Assembly: GCA_937995875.1 (NCBI GenBank)
Contig: CALKIW010000034.1
Span: 1-50,043 of the forward strand
DNA length: 50,043 nt
Reading direction: 5' to 3'
DNA from: an uncultured Bacteroidales bacterium
GTDB taxonomy: Bacteria; Bacteroidota; Bacteroidia; Bacteroidales; Bacteroidaceae
A program made the position numbers and the translations under genes. Below are positions 25,971 to 34,800 of the stretch, one piece after another; within the stretch, counting starts at the first letter, position 1, and every line of letters begins with the position of its first letter. The notes under the pieces were generated by a model. That model was not told the DNA's origin. It saw nothing but the letters and a program-made list of their open reading frames with translations, and ran no database searches.

Positions 25971-26558
25971 CTATTCTGGCTTATACTTATTGAACAGAGC
26001 CACAAGATAACCCAAAGTAATGAAAGCGCCGGGAGGCAACACAAAGAGTAGGATGTTGGTTGTTTCGGGCAAGAGCGAAATGCCAAACACGCTGCCCGCG
26101 CCAAGTATCTCGCGCACCATGCCCAGCACGGTGAGGGCAAGCGTAAAGCCAAGACCAATACCCACTCCATCAACAAGACTCTCTATCGGTGTTCGTTTGC
26201 AGGCAAAACTTTCTGCCCGTCCCAACACGATACAATTAACCACAATCAATGGAATAAAGATTCCAAGCGACTGATTGATGCTGTCGGGCGCATAGGCCGA
26301 CATGAACATTTGCAGTATGGTCACAAAGGCGGCAATAACAGCGATAAACACCGGTATGCGCACCTTGTCGGGAACAATGTTCTTGATACACGATATGACC
26401 GTGTTTGTACATATCAGGACTGCCATCGTAGCCAACCCCATTGACATACCATTGACGGCACTGGTCGTGGTGGCCAGCGTAGGACACATACCCAATGTGA
26501 GTACAAATATTGGATTTTCCCTGATTATTCCGTTGGATATAATTTTGAAATAGTTCAT
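25971..26558 (-). CDS. rnfE: Rnf complex subunit E
   Basis: Membrane subunit of 195 residues, paralogue of RnfA. FVLTLGMCPTLATT (about 18-31) and LIVVNCIVLGRAESFA (about 103-118) carry the conserved Cys residues of the membrane cluster. Six helices are predicted. It lies 15 bases after rnfG. Confidence 0.95.
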   Translation of the reverse strand: MNYFKIISNGIIRENPIFVLTLGMCPTLATTTSAVNGMSMGLATMAVLICTNTVISCIKNIVPDKVRIPVFIAVIAAFVTILQMFMSAYAPDSINQSLGIFIPLIVVNCIVLGRAESFACKRTPIESLVDGVGIGLGFTLALTVLGMVREILGAGSVFGISLLPETTNILLFVLPPGAFITLGYLVALFNKYKPE

Positions 26559-26573
26559 AACTTCATCCTTTCT

Positions 26574-27188
26574 TTAGTTGTTATTGGCAGTTGGTCCGTT
26601 GCCGGTTTGCTGTTGGGCATAAGCCGAATAGGCTTGATTCACGGCTTTGAGAAAAGCCCTGCTGGTAATCGTCGATGCGGTAATAGCGTCAATGTCGCCA
26701 CCGTCTTTACTCACAGCAAGCTCGCCCTGTGCAGGGTTCAGGCCTATCACACTCCCCTTGCCGTCTTTCTGAAACCAAGTTTGAGCCTTGGCACCCAGTC
26801 CGGGAGTCTCGGTGTGGTGCAGTATGGTGTAGCCCAATATCGTTCCCTCCAAACTGAAACCCACCAGCACCTTAAGGTCGCCGTCAAATCCAAGCGATGT
26901 TGTCTCAACGGCTGCGCCCAATGCTTTGCCGTCCTTGCCTATCGTGCGGTGAATCACAAAAGCCGTCTCCTTGTTGTCTACAAGTTGTTTTATCGTGTCG
27001 GTGTCTGCAACAGAGAGGCTTTCGGTGCCCATTACCGTCTTGATGCCATCTGCCAGAGTTTTCTCCGCCTTGACTGCAATGGGACCCTCAGTCAGATGGT
27101 TTACCCATGCCAGCAAAGTCGCAACAACCAATGCACAGCCCACGAGAACAAGCACCATATTGGTCAGTGATGATTTCATTTTTGCCAT
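26574..27188 (-). CDS. rnfG: Rnf complex subunit G (covalent FMN)
   Basis: Subunit of 204 residues with one N-terminal membrane anchor (about 9-29) and an FMN-binding periplasmic domain. The flavinylation motif near the C terminus reads DAITASTITSRAF, so the acceptor Thr is kept while the usual Gly of S/T-G-A-T is Ala. CETPGLGAKA-type sequence (TETPGLGAKAQTWF) is also present. A tail rich in Gln and Asn follows. Starts 12 bases after rnfD. Confidence 0.93.
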   Translation of the reverse strand: MAKMKSSLTNMVLVLVGCALVVATLLAWVNHLTEGPIAVKAEKTLADGIKTVMGTESLSVADTDTIKQLVDNKETAFVIHRTIGKDGKALGAAVETTSLGFDGDLKVLVGFSLEGTILGYTILHHTETPGLGAKAQTWFQKDGKGSVIGLNPAQGELAVSKDGGDIDAITASTITSRAFLKAVNQAYSAYAQQQTGNGPTANNN

Positions 27189-27200
27189 AATATATTCTCC

Positions 27201-28202
27201 TTATTTCTTTGCCGGCACCTCGCCGAAACGTTTTGGTTTAACATAGAAATTGATAAGCGGTGTAAACGCGTTCATGATGAGAATGGCAAACGAAAGCCCT
27301 TCCGGATAGCTTCCCCAGTTGCGGATTACCACTGTGAGAAAGCCGATGGCTACACCATATATGAGTTGTCCCTTGTGGGTCATGGGCGACGTCACATAAT
27401 CGGTTGCCATGAAGATGGCACCCAACATCAGTCCGCCGGTCAATATAACTTGCACGGGATTGGCATAAATAGGATTGCCAAGATGCAACAGACCACTGAA
27501 CACAAACACCGTGACGATAATGCTCACAGGAATATGCCAGGTGATAATCTTTTTCCACAGCATATAGCCAAACCCAAGAAGCAGAGCCAGCGCACATATC
27601 TCTCCAACGGCACCTGCCCCAAGTCCGTTTGCCGTGTTGCCCAAAAGCATATCAATGGAGCCGGGTAGCTGATCGAGCAAACTTGCATCGCCGTCTTTAA
27701 TGGCCTCCTTCATCAAACTCAAAGGTGTTGCCCCCGTTGCGGCATCAGCATAAGCAGTCATTTGTCCGGCAATAGGCCAGGTGGTCATCTCCGCCGGAAA
27801 ACTTACTAACAGGAAACAACGCCCCACCAAGGCTGGGTTGAAGATGTTTGCACCCAATCCGCCAAAACTCATCTTCCCCACTCCAACGGCAATAAGAGCG
27901 CCAATCAGAATCATCCAGATGGGGAAATTGCTCGGCAGGTTCATGCCTAAGAGCAGTCCGGTGAGTATCGCCGAGCAGTCGGTGAGCGACGTTGGTTGCT
28001 TCATCATATATTTGGTAATGGCCCATTCAAAAAACATACAGGCCGCCACACTGGCGAGACACACCACAACCGAGCCTAACCCGAAGTAGTAGAAAGAAAC
28101 GAGCAGCGCGGGAACAAGGGCGATGATAACGCCTCTCATGTTGCGCTCTATGCTGTCGTCGCCGTGCGCATGGGGTGATAACGAAACTACTAATTTATTC
28201 AT
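27201..28202 (-). CDS. rnfD: Rnf complex subunit D (covalent FMN)
   Basis: Membrane subunit of 333 residues related to NqrB. The flavinylation site TGATPLSLMK (about 163-172) is intact. About ten helices are predicted, with the conserved GLLLGMNLPSNFPIW and GGLGANIFNPALVGRCFLL segments in the first half. With RnfG and RnfE/A it carries electrons through the membrane and is thought to couple transfer to sodium or proton translocation. Lies 22 bases after rnfC. Confidence 0.95.
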   Translation of the reverse strand: MNKLVVSLSPHAHGDDSIERNMRGVIIALVPALLVSFYYFGLGSVVVCLASVAACMFFEWAITKYMMKQPTSLTDCSAILTGLLLGMNLPSNFPIWMILIGALIAVGVGKMSFGGLGANIFNPALVGRCFLLVSFPAEMTTWPIAGQMTAYADAATGATPLSLMKEAIKDGDASLLDQLPGSIDMLLGNTANGLGAGAVGEICALALLLGFGYMLWKKIITWHIPVSIIVTVFVFSGLLHLGNPIYANPVQVILTGGLMLGAIFMATDYVTSPMTHKGQLIYGVAIGFLTVVIRNWGSYPEGLSFAILIMNAFTPLINFYVKPKRFGEVPAKK

Positions 28203-28224
28203 TGTGTTTTCTATTCTATCATGA

Positions 28225-29574
28225 TTATTTCTTATTCCTTGCTCTGATCATGCCCATAACAACCTGCTTGCCTTGAACGATATTGTCCAGCAGGGCACGA
28301 TGGGAAGGGCAAGTGTACTGGCAGGAGCCACAAGCAATACAGCTGACAACATCTTCTCCTTCAAGCCGTTCATACTTTTTGAACGAAGACAGAGTTGCTA
28401 TCAGATACGGCTCCAAGCCCATAGGGCAAACCGTCACACACTTTCCGCAACGAATGCAAGGCTGAATGAGGTCGCGGTGGGCATCCTGCCCCGTAAGCAC
28501 CGTTATGGAATTGGTGCCCTTGCACACGGGAACATCGAGCGTCATGACCGACTTTCCCATCATCGGACCACCGGCCAACACCTTATTGTCGCCTTCGGGC
28601 ATTCCTCCGCAGGCTTCAATGAGCTGTCCGAAAGGCGTTCCCATGCGCACCAGAAAGTTGGCGGGATGTTTGATTTGCCTGCCCGTAACCGTTGTATAAC
28701 GTTCAAACAACGGCTTGTTTTTCATCACAGCCTGATACGATGCAAACGCCGTACCGACATTAATCACCACCGCACCCACATGAATGGGGAGCGCAGGGGG
28801 CGCAGGTATCTGTCGTCCCATGACAGCTTCCACCAGTTGCTTCTCTCCGCCCTGAGGATATTTCTGAGCCAACGGCACTACCTTGATGCGTGGATCTGAC
28901 GCAGCCTTTTCCGTCATCAGAGCAATGGCTTTGGGCTTGTTCTCCTCAATGCCAATATATGCTTTGTCTACACTGACCGATTTCATGAGCAGTTGTACCC
29001 CGACAATGATTTCATCGGCGTGTTCCATCATCAGCCGATAGTCTGACGTGATATACGGCTCACACTCCACTGCATTGATAACCACACATTCGGCTTTGGT
29101 TTCGGGAGGTGGCATCAGCTTGACAAATGTGGGAAATCCGGCTCCACCCATACCCGTAATGCCGGCCGTTTTAATGCGGTCTACTATTTCCTCAGCCGTG
29201 AGTTCGGGGTGCGAATCCATTGTTTCCAACTTTTCCGAACGGTCGATAGTTTCCTCCCATTCGTCACCTTCCACATTAATATATATAGCCGGCTGACGAT
29301 AACCCGTGGCATCTATTATCGTGTCAATCTTGGCAACAGTTCCCGACACCGATGAATACAGGGGAGCCGACACAAAGCCACCCGCTTCGGCTATGAGCGT
29401 TCCAACCTTCACCTTGTCGCCTCTTTTCACGACAGGTTTGGTCGGAGCACCGATATGCTGTCCCAAAGGGAACACAGCCAGCTTGGGCAGCTCGGCAGCT
29501 ACAGTGGCAACTTCATGAGAAAGTTTATATTCTTCAGGGTGCACGCCTCCCTTGGAAAAAGTAAATAGTTTCAT
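28225..29574 (-). CDS. rnfC: Rnf complex subunit C (NADH-binding, two 4Fe-4S)
   Basis: Peripheral subunit of 449 residues homologous to the NuoF-type NADH/FMN domain. KMPPPETKAECVVINAVECEPY-like sequence (about 150-170) and the Gly-rich GITGMGGAGFPTFVKL (about 134-149) mark the nucleotide site. Two ferredoxin-type clusters follow: CIRCGKCVTVCP and CIACGSCQYTCP in the last 80 residues. Its start overlaps the rnfB stop by 4 bases, which suggests translational coupling. Confidence 0.95.
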   Translation of the reverse strand: MKLFTFSKGGVHPEEYKLSHEVATVAAELPKLAVFPLGQHIGAPTKPVVKRGDKVKVGTLIAEAGGFVSAPLYSSVSGTVAKIDTIIDATGYRQPAIYINVEGDEWEETIDRSEKLETMDSHPELTAEEIVDRIKTAGITGMGGAGFPTFVKLMPPPETKAECVVINAVECEPYITSDYRLMMEHADEIIVGVQLLMKSVSVDKAYIGIEENKPKAIALMTEKAASDPRIKVVPLAQKYPQGGEKQLVEAVMGRQIPAPPALPIHVGAVVINVGTAFASYQAVMKNKPLFERYTTVTGRQIKHPANFLVRMGTPFGQLIEACGGMPEGDNKVLAGGPMMGKSVMTLDVPVCKGTNSITVLTGQDAHRDLIQPCIRCGKCVTVCPMGLEPYLIATLSSFKKYERLEGEDVVSCIACGSCQYTCPSHRALLDNIVQGKQVVMGMIRARNKK

Positions 29575-30512
29575 GACTTCACCTCCTCTTTCATTTCTTC
29601 GGTATTGTTGTTAGTATCAGCCGCACTTGCCACGACCTCGACCGGTGTTTCCTTTGGCTTGGCCGGAGCGGCAGGGCGTGCTTTCTTTATTGGGAAATTC
29701 AGCTTGGCAATGGCGTTCGTCGGACATTCATCCACACACTTCGTACACAGCTTGCATTTATTAAAGTCGATGTACGACAGATTGTTTTCAATCGTTATGG
29801 CGTCAAACTTACATACCTTCTCGCATTTGCCACAGCCTATGCAGGCCGCTTTACAAGCCTTGCGGGCCACAGCTCCCTTGTCCTTATTGACACACTGCAC
29901 ATAAATGCGGCGATTTTTGGGGCCCTTCTTGCGCAACTCTATGATGTGACGGGGACAAGCCTTGACACAGGCACCGCAGGATGTGCACTTCTCATCAACA
30001 ACCTCCGGCAGTCCGGTTTCGGGATTCATGTGTATGGCGTCAAAAGCGCAAGCCTTCACACAGTCGCCACACCCCAGACATCCATAGCCACAAGCCGTTT
30101 CGCCGGCACTTGTCAGATGCATGGTGGCGCAAGTCATCAGACCGTCGTATTGGGCGATGCGCGGGCGATGTTCACACGTACCGTTGCACCTTACCACCGC
30201 AACCATAGGGTCTGTATTGGCAATAGCCATACCAAGCAGGTCGGCAACCTGCCCCATCACTTCAGCGCCGCCCACAGGACAATACAGCCCATCGATGGAG
30301 CCTTTGTCTGCTCCCTTCACCAGCGCATCGGCCAACCCTGAACAACCGGGGAACCCGCATCCGCCACAGTTGGCTCCGGGAAGCGCCTCCTCGACTTCGC
30401 CAACGCGTGGATCTTCTTCTACAGCAAACTTCTTGGAAACCGCAAATAGCACAACGGCAGCTATTAATGCGATTGCTCCGAGAACAATGATTGCATTAAA
30501 AATAAAGTTCAT
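29571..30512 (-). CDS. rnfB: Rnf complex subunit B (ferredoxin entry)
   Basis: Subunit of 313 residues. A single N-terminal membrane anchor (about 5-25) is followed by the four-Cys cluster domain beginning GANCGGCGFPGCSGLADAL (about 48-66), then four ferredoxin-type motifs: CLGCGDCVKAC, CTSCGACVKAC, CIGCGKCEKVC and CKLCTKCVDEC. This is the entry point for electrons from reduced ferredoxin. A charged, Ala/Pro/Glu-rich tail (about 275-313) is a likely flexible end. Confidence 0.95.
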   Translation of the reverse strand: MNFIFNAIIVLGAIALIAAVVLFAVSKKFAVEEDPRVGEVEEALPGANCGGCGFPGCSGLADALVKGADKGSIDGLYCPVGGAEVMGQVADLLGMAIANTDPMVAVVRCNGTCEHRPRIAQYDGLMTCATMHLTSAGETACGYGCLGCGDCVKACAFDAIHMNPETGLPEVVDEKCTSCGACVKACPRHIIELRKKGPKNRRIYVQCVNKDKGAVARKACKAACIGCGKCEKVCKFDAITIENNLSYIDFNKCKLCTKCVDECPTNAIAKLNFPIKKARPAAPAKPKETPVEVVASAADTNNNTEEMKEEVKS

Positions 30513-30585
30513 AATTTTCTTGTATTTGTTTTGTTTGGATTGATTGTTTTAGTCATCAGATTGTAAGGCTTGTCGATAGCCGACA

Positions 30586-30996
30586 TTACACTATAGCAAA
30601 AGAGAACTTATCGCGCAGTTTGTCCCGCAAAAGGAAAAGCAGGAAATAGTATGGCACGAGAGCCGACACTCCCATCAGAGCAGCCATTGCATCATCGCGG
30701 GTCCATAGCCTGACAAGCAAAAGGGTCGCCACCATGATAACGAGCGGCACGCCAAATCCCCATGCCACAGCTTTATAGCCGGATTTCAAATCGGCCGATA
30801 CCACCACGTGATCGCCCACTTGATATTTCGAAGTATCAACATGGTACACGTCGATCAACTTGTCCTTGCTTTCCGACGCGTTGCAATGTCCTGCCATCTT
30901 GCACGAGCCGCATCCCGACACCTGAGCGATGCGCACGACGATGTGATTGTGCTCTATACGCTCTATCATTCCGGAATGCGTGATGGTCTTCTTCAT
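30586..30996 (-). CDS. rseC: RseC-family protein heading the rnf operon
   Basis: Protein of 136 residues. A soluble N-terminal part carries a Cys cluster SGCGSCKMAGHC (about 29-40), and two membrane helices follow (about 77-96 and 102-120). The RseC/RsxC-associated family accompanies rnf/rsx genes and has been linked to reducing SoxR and to sigma-E control in enterics. Neither of those is visible here, so the role is probably support of Rnf assembly or redox maturation. It is first in the operon, 73 bases before rnfB, behind a TACTTTTG box at 31028-31035. Confidence 0.88.
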   Translation of the reverse strand: MKKTITHSGMIERIEHNHIVVRIAQVSGCGSCKMAGHCNASESKDKLIDVYHVDTSKYQVGDHVVVSADLKSGYKAVAWGFGVPLVIMVATLLLVRLWTRDDAMAALMGVSALVPYYFLLFLLRDKLRDKFSFAIV

Positions 30997-31027
30997 TTGT
31001 CAAATTGTAATGTCCGCTTTACAAATG

Positions 31028-31035
31028 CAAAAGTA
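31028..31035 (-). promoter_or_regulatory. -7 box of the rseC-rnf operon
   Basis: TACTTTTG on the minus strand, 31 bases before the rseC start. A TTTTG lies 23 bases further upstream (31059-31063), slightly beyond the usual spacing. Confidence 0.5.
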
Positions 31036-31204
31036 ATAACAATATTTCAAAATACAATCAAAATCATCAAAATTTCTTCTTTTCTTTCTGTGGTTTACTC
31101 ATATTGAAATGTAATAACGGAAACATATATCACACCCATTTATCTTTACAAAAGGTACTTTATTTTTCGCCTATTCATAAATAAATTTATATTCTGTCCG
31201 AAAA

Positions 31205-31400
31205 TCGAAAAATTTGAGCTTATTGTAGTTTGTTGATAATCAATGCATTTTGAAACGAAGCCGTTTTGTCACTTCTTTTATCCTCTGCGATTGAATATCA
31301 AACGGCATCGTGACTAAGGTGTAACCGTCATATGGATAGGCTTTAACCGTGTTCCCGTTAAGGCTTAACCGCATCGCCGTTAAAGCTTTGTCATAGCACA
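31205..31400 (+). repeat. Dispersed intergenic repeat, copy B
   Basis: The flank at 31205-31242 (AAATTTGAG...TGTTGATAATCA) aligns with copy C in reverse at about 49876-49915 and with copy A at 16575-16622. CTGCGATTGA (31285-31294) recurs exactly in copy C (49844-49853 on the other strand). The core CGTTAAGGCTTAACCGC (31357-31373) recurs in modified form in both others. A short open frame lies across it. Confidence 0.5.
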
Positions 31401-31446
31401 GTGCAATATCGGTCCCGCAAACTTTACAGTTTTTTCGTTTCGCCAT
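31240..31446 (-). CDS. Small hypothetical protein inside a repeat
   Basis: Open frame of 68 codons starting MAKRKNCKVCGTD, with Cys at 7, 10 and 17, and a basic end. Part of it is translation of the dispersed repeat core, and the other two copies of that repeat have no equivalent frame. It may be a real small protein that grew over the repeat, or an accidental frame. No family is recognised and no clear promoter box is seen. Confidence 0.3.
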   Translation of the reverse strand: MAKRKNCKVCGTDIALCYDKALTAMRLSLNGNTVKAYPYDGYTLVTMPFDIQSQRIKEVTKRLRFKMH

Positions 31447-31798
31447 CTAACTCTGAAGGAAAAAACATAGTCCTTTCTGCGCTAAATGAAGCGTGAATAA
31501 TCGTCAAAAAATAGTAATCTTATTTTACATATTAAAGAATATAAACAAAGCTGATAATTGAATAAAATATTGATGATTTAAGTGGCTGACAAAACTGTTG
31601 TAAAGCTGTGCTGACACAATTTCTCCATTGTAACGACGAATTGGGAATTACTGATTTTAAAACGTTGTTCGATATTTCGACAACTGTACAGTCTGTAGAA
31701 CAAGGGCAGCTACAATGCCTCCGCTCAATGCTTCACGCTATCCTACATGAACATATAAATAAAGAATAAGCTAATGAAAAAATGATAAAACATATCCG
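31447..31798. other. Intergenic stretch before the macroglobulin gene
   Basis: AT-rich, no gene. One hairpin with arms GTTGTTCGA and TCGACAAC (31664-31684, one-base bulge) abuts the palindrome CTGTACAG (31684-31691). Confidence 0.4.
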
Positions 31799-31827
31799 TT
31801 TGTCTCTACTTTTTCGATATAAATACC

Positions 31828-31835
31828 TATCTTTG
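31828..31835 (+). promoter_or_regulatory. -7 box of the alpha-2-macroglobulin gene
   Basis: TATCTTTG, 26 bases before the start codon. The nearest TTTG (31799-31802) is 25 bases upstream, longer than usual. Confidence 0.5.
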
Positions 31836-31861
31836 CATTATATTAAACTGAAAATGATAGT

Positions 31862-34800
31862 ATGAAAAAGGTTATATTTTTTCTAATCTTATTGCTTATG
31901 CCCGCATCTATTTATGCAGAGAGCTACACGTCGTTATGGAAAAAAGTGGCTGAGGCGCAGTCGAAAGACCTGCCTCAAACGCAAATGGAATGTTTAGGGA
32001 GAATTATCAGCAAGGCCGAGAACGACAAGCAATACGGCCATTTGCTCAAAGCCCAATTACAGCAAGCCGCTGTACAAACTCAAATATCGCCCGACTCGCT
32101 GACCATCGAGATTGATAGACTCGTGCAAAAGGCAGAAAACGCGAAAGACGAAGTACTCGGCGCTGTTTATGCGTCGGTGTTGGGAAAGGTGTATCAACAA
32201 CAGGAGGACACGGATGCCGAGCAAAAAAGCAAGATGTGGTTTGCAAGATCAATGGCAAACCCTAAACTGCTGGCTGAGCACAAAAGCGAAGAATACAGTC
32301 CGGCCATAGCAGAGGGCATCGACAGCAAGATATTCTACAACGACCTGTTGCACGTCATCGGGTTTGAAGCCAAAGACTATAACACGTTGCACCGATACTA
32401 TAGCCAAAGCGGCAACCGTGCCGCAGCCTGCATCACTGCGCTCTGTCAGCTCCGTGAAAACAGCGACGAGAATGTGATGGACGCAAGAAAATCCAAATTT
32501 CTCCAAAAGATAGACTCTCTCATCAACGTGTATGGTGACTTGCGGGAAGCAGGAGAATTGGCCATAGAGCACTACAACTACATCTCTGAATGCGAAGATT
32601 CCAAAGTTGAAGACCGCATTAACTATATCAACTACGCATTGAGCCGATGGGGAGCATGGCCACGAATGAACATTCTGCGCAACGCCCAGAGCGAATTGCA
32701 ACGGCCTGCCTTCAATATCAACATCGGTGATTATATGTTGCTGCCCGACACGGAACGCGAAGTGCGCATCAACTCCATCCGCAACATCAACGAGTTGAAC
32801 GTCAGCCTATACAGACTCAACGTAAAGGGGAATACTGAACTGAATCCCGACAGAAAGGAAGACTACGCCAAACTTCAGAAACTCATTTTGCCGGGCATTG
32901 TGCAAAATGTTACACGGAAATACATCGGTCAGCCCGCATGGAAAGAAAACTCCGACTCTATCACGCTGAAAGGACTGCCCATAGGCGTGTATCTCATGGA
33001 AGCCACGACCGACAACAAGGACATTGCCCCGCAACGCGCGCTGCTCCGTGTGAGCAACCTCTACGTGATGCACGAAGGGCAACCCGATAAGCGCATACGC
33101 TTCGTTGTGGTGAATGCAACCACCGGCAAGCCGGTACCCGGTGCCCATCTTGTTTTGAGCAGCAAGTGGGGAGATCGTTATGAAAAAGCAAAGAAGATAA
33201 ACCTCACCAGCGACAAAAACGGAGAGGTTATCCATCGATGCGATGGTAGAACTCCGTACCAAATATACGTCTATACCAACGAAGACCATGCTTGCGGCAA
33301 CTTCGACCTCAACGGCTATTATTCACATTGGGACGGGAACACCGTGCAGCAAATTCTGAATGTATATACCGACCGATCTATTTACAGACCCGGTCAGCAG
33401 GTCCACGTTACGGCCATCGCCTATGAAACCAACAGCGAGACGCTGCGCTCCAACGCTATTGGCAGTCGTAAAATTACGTTCTCCCTGCGCGATGCCAATG
33501 ACAAGGAGGTTATCACAAAGGATGTGATGACCGATGATTATGGTACGGCTGCGACCACATTCTCATTACCTCAAAACGGCCTTACCGGAAGATTCAGCAT
33601 CTATGCAAAGGGAGAACGCCTGTTTGGCGGCATCTCCTTTAATGTGGAGCAATACAAACGCCCAACGTTCCAAGTAAGGTTTGACGCCTACAACGAGAAA
33701 TATACGCCCGGCGACACCGTGCAAGTGCAAGGCAGAGCAGAAAGTTATGCGGGCGTACCTGTACAGGGAGCTAAAGTGGAATATACCGTTGAGCGCCGCC
33801 GAAGCATCTGGAGGTATTGGAGAATCGATGAATCGGCATCCACTCTCATCACCGACAGCACGATCACCGCAGACGACGGAACATTTACGGCCAAGATGCC
33901 CATGCTGTTCCCCGACGACATAGAGCCGGGTATGCCCTTATATTATAATGTGGTGGTAAATGCCAAAGTTACCGATGGAGCCGGCGAGACCCACGAAGGC
34001 TCATTCTCGCTCCCATTGAGCAACAAGTCAGCAATACTTCTTTGTGACTTACCGGAGAAATCGCTCAGAGACAGTCTGAAAACTTTCACTTTCACCCGGA
34101 AGAACATTGCAGGAGAAGATATTGCGGGCACCATTCGCTACCAAATAGACGGCAGCGCATGGAAGACGGCAGCGGCTAACCAGAAGATTTCTATCGACCG
34201 AAAGCTCGCATCGGGCAAACACCGGATTGTGGGCATCTGCGAAAATGACACTGTGACGCACGACTTCATCATCTTCTCCTACAACGACAAGAAACCGGTC
34301 GTGGAAACTCACGATTGGTTTTATATATCCGGCAAGCGGTTTAGCGACGATGGCAAACCGGTCTATATGCAACTGGGCAGCTCCGATGAAGATGTAAATA
34401 TCTATTATTCCGTATTCACGGGCGACAAGATATTAAGTCAAGGCAGGAAAGTTTTGAGCAACAGTGTGATGACCGAAAAGCTGACTTATAAAGAAGCCTA
34501 TGGCGATGGCATCACTGTGAACATCGCATGGGTGAAGCAAGGACGACTGTACACTCACAACTTCACGCTGGAACGACCCGTACCCAAAAAGGAACTGACA
34601 CTGTCTTGGAAAACTTTCCGCGACAAACTTATCCCCGGTCAGAATGAGGAATGGACCTTGCAGATACTCGGACCGGACGGAAAACCGTCAAAATCGCAGC
34701 TTCTTGCCACCATGTATGACAAGAGTTTGGATGACATTATCAAGCATCATTGGGACTTCACGGTGAATTTCGACCTTGCACTCCCCTACGTACAATGGTA

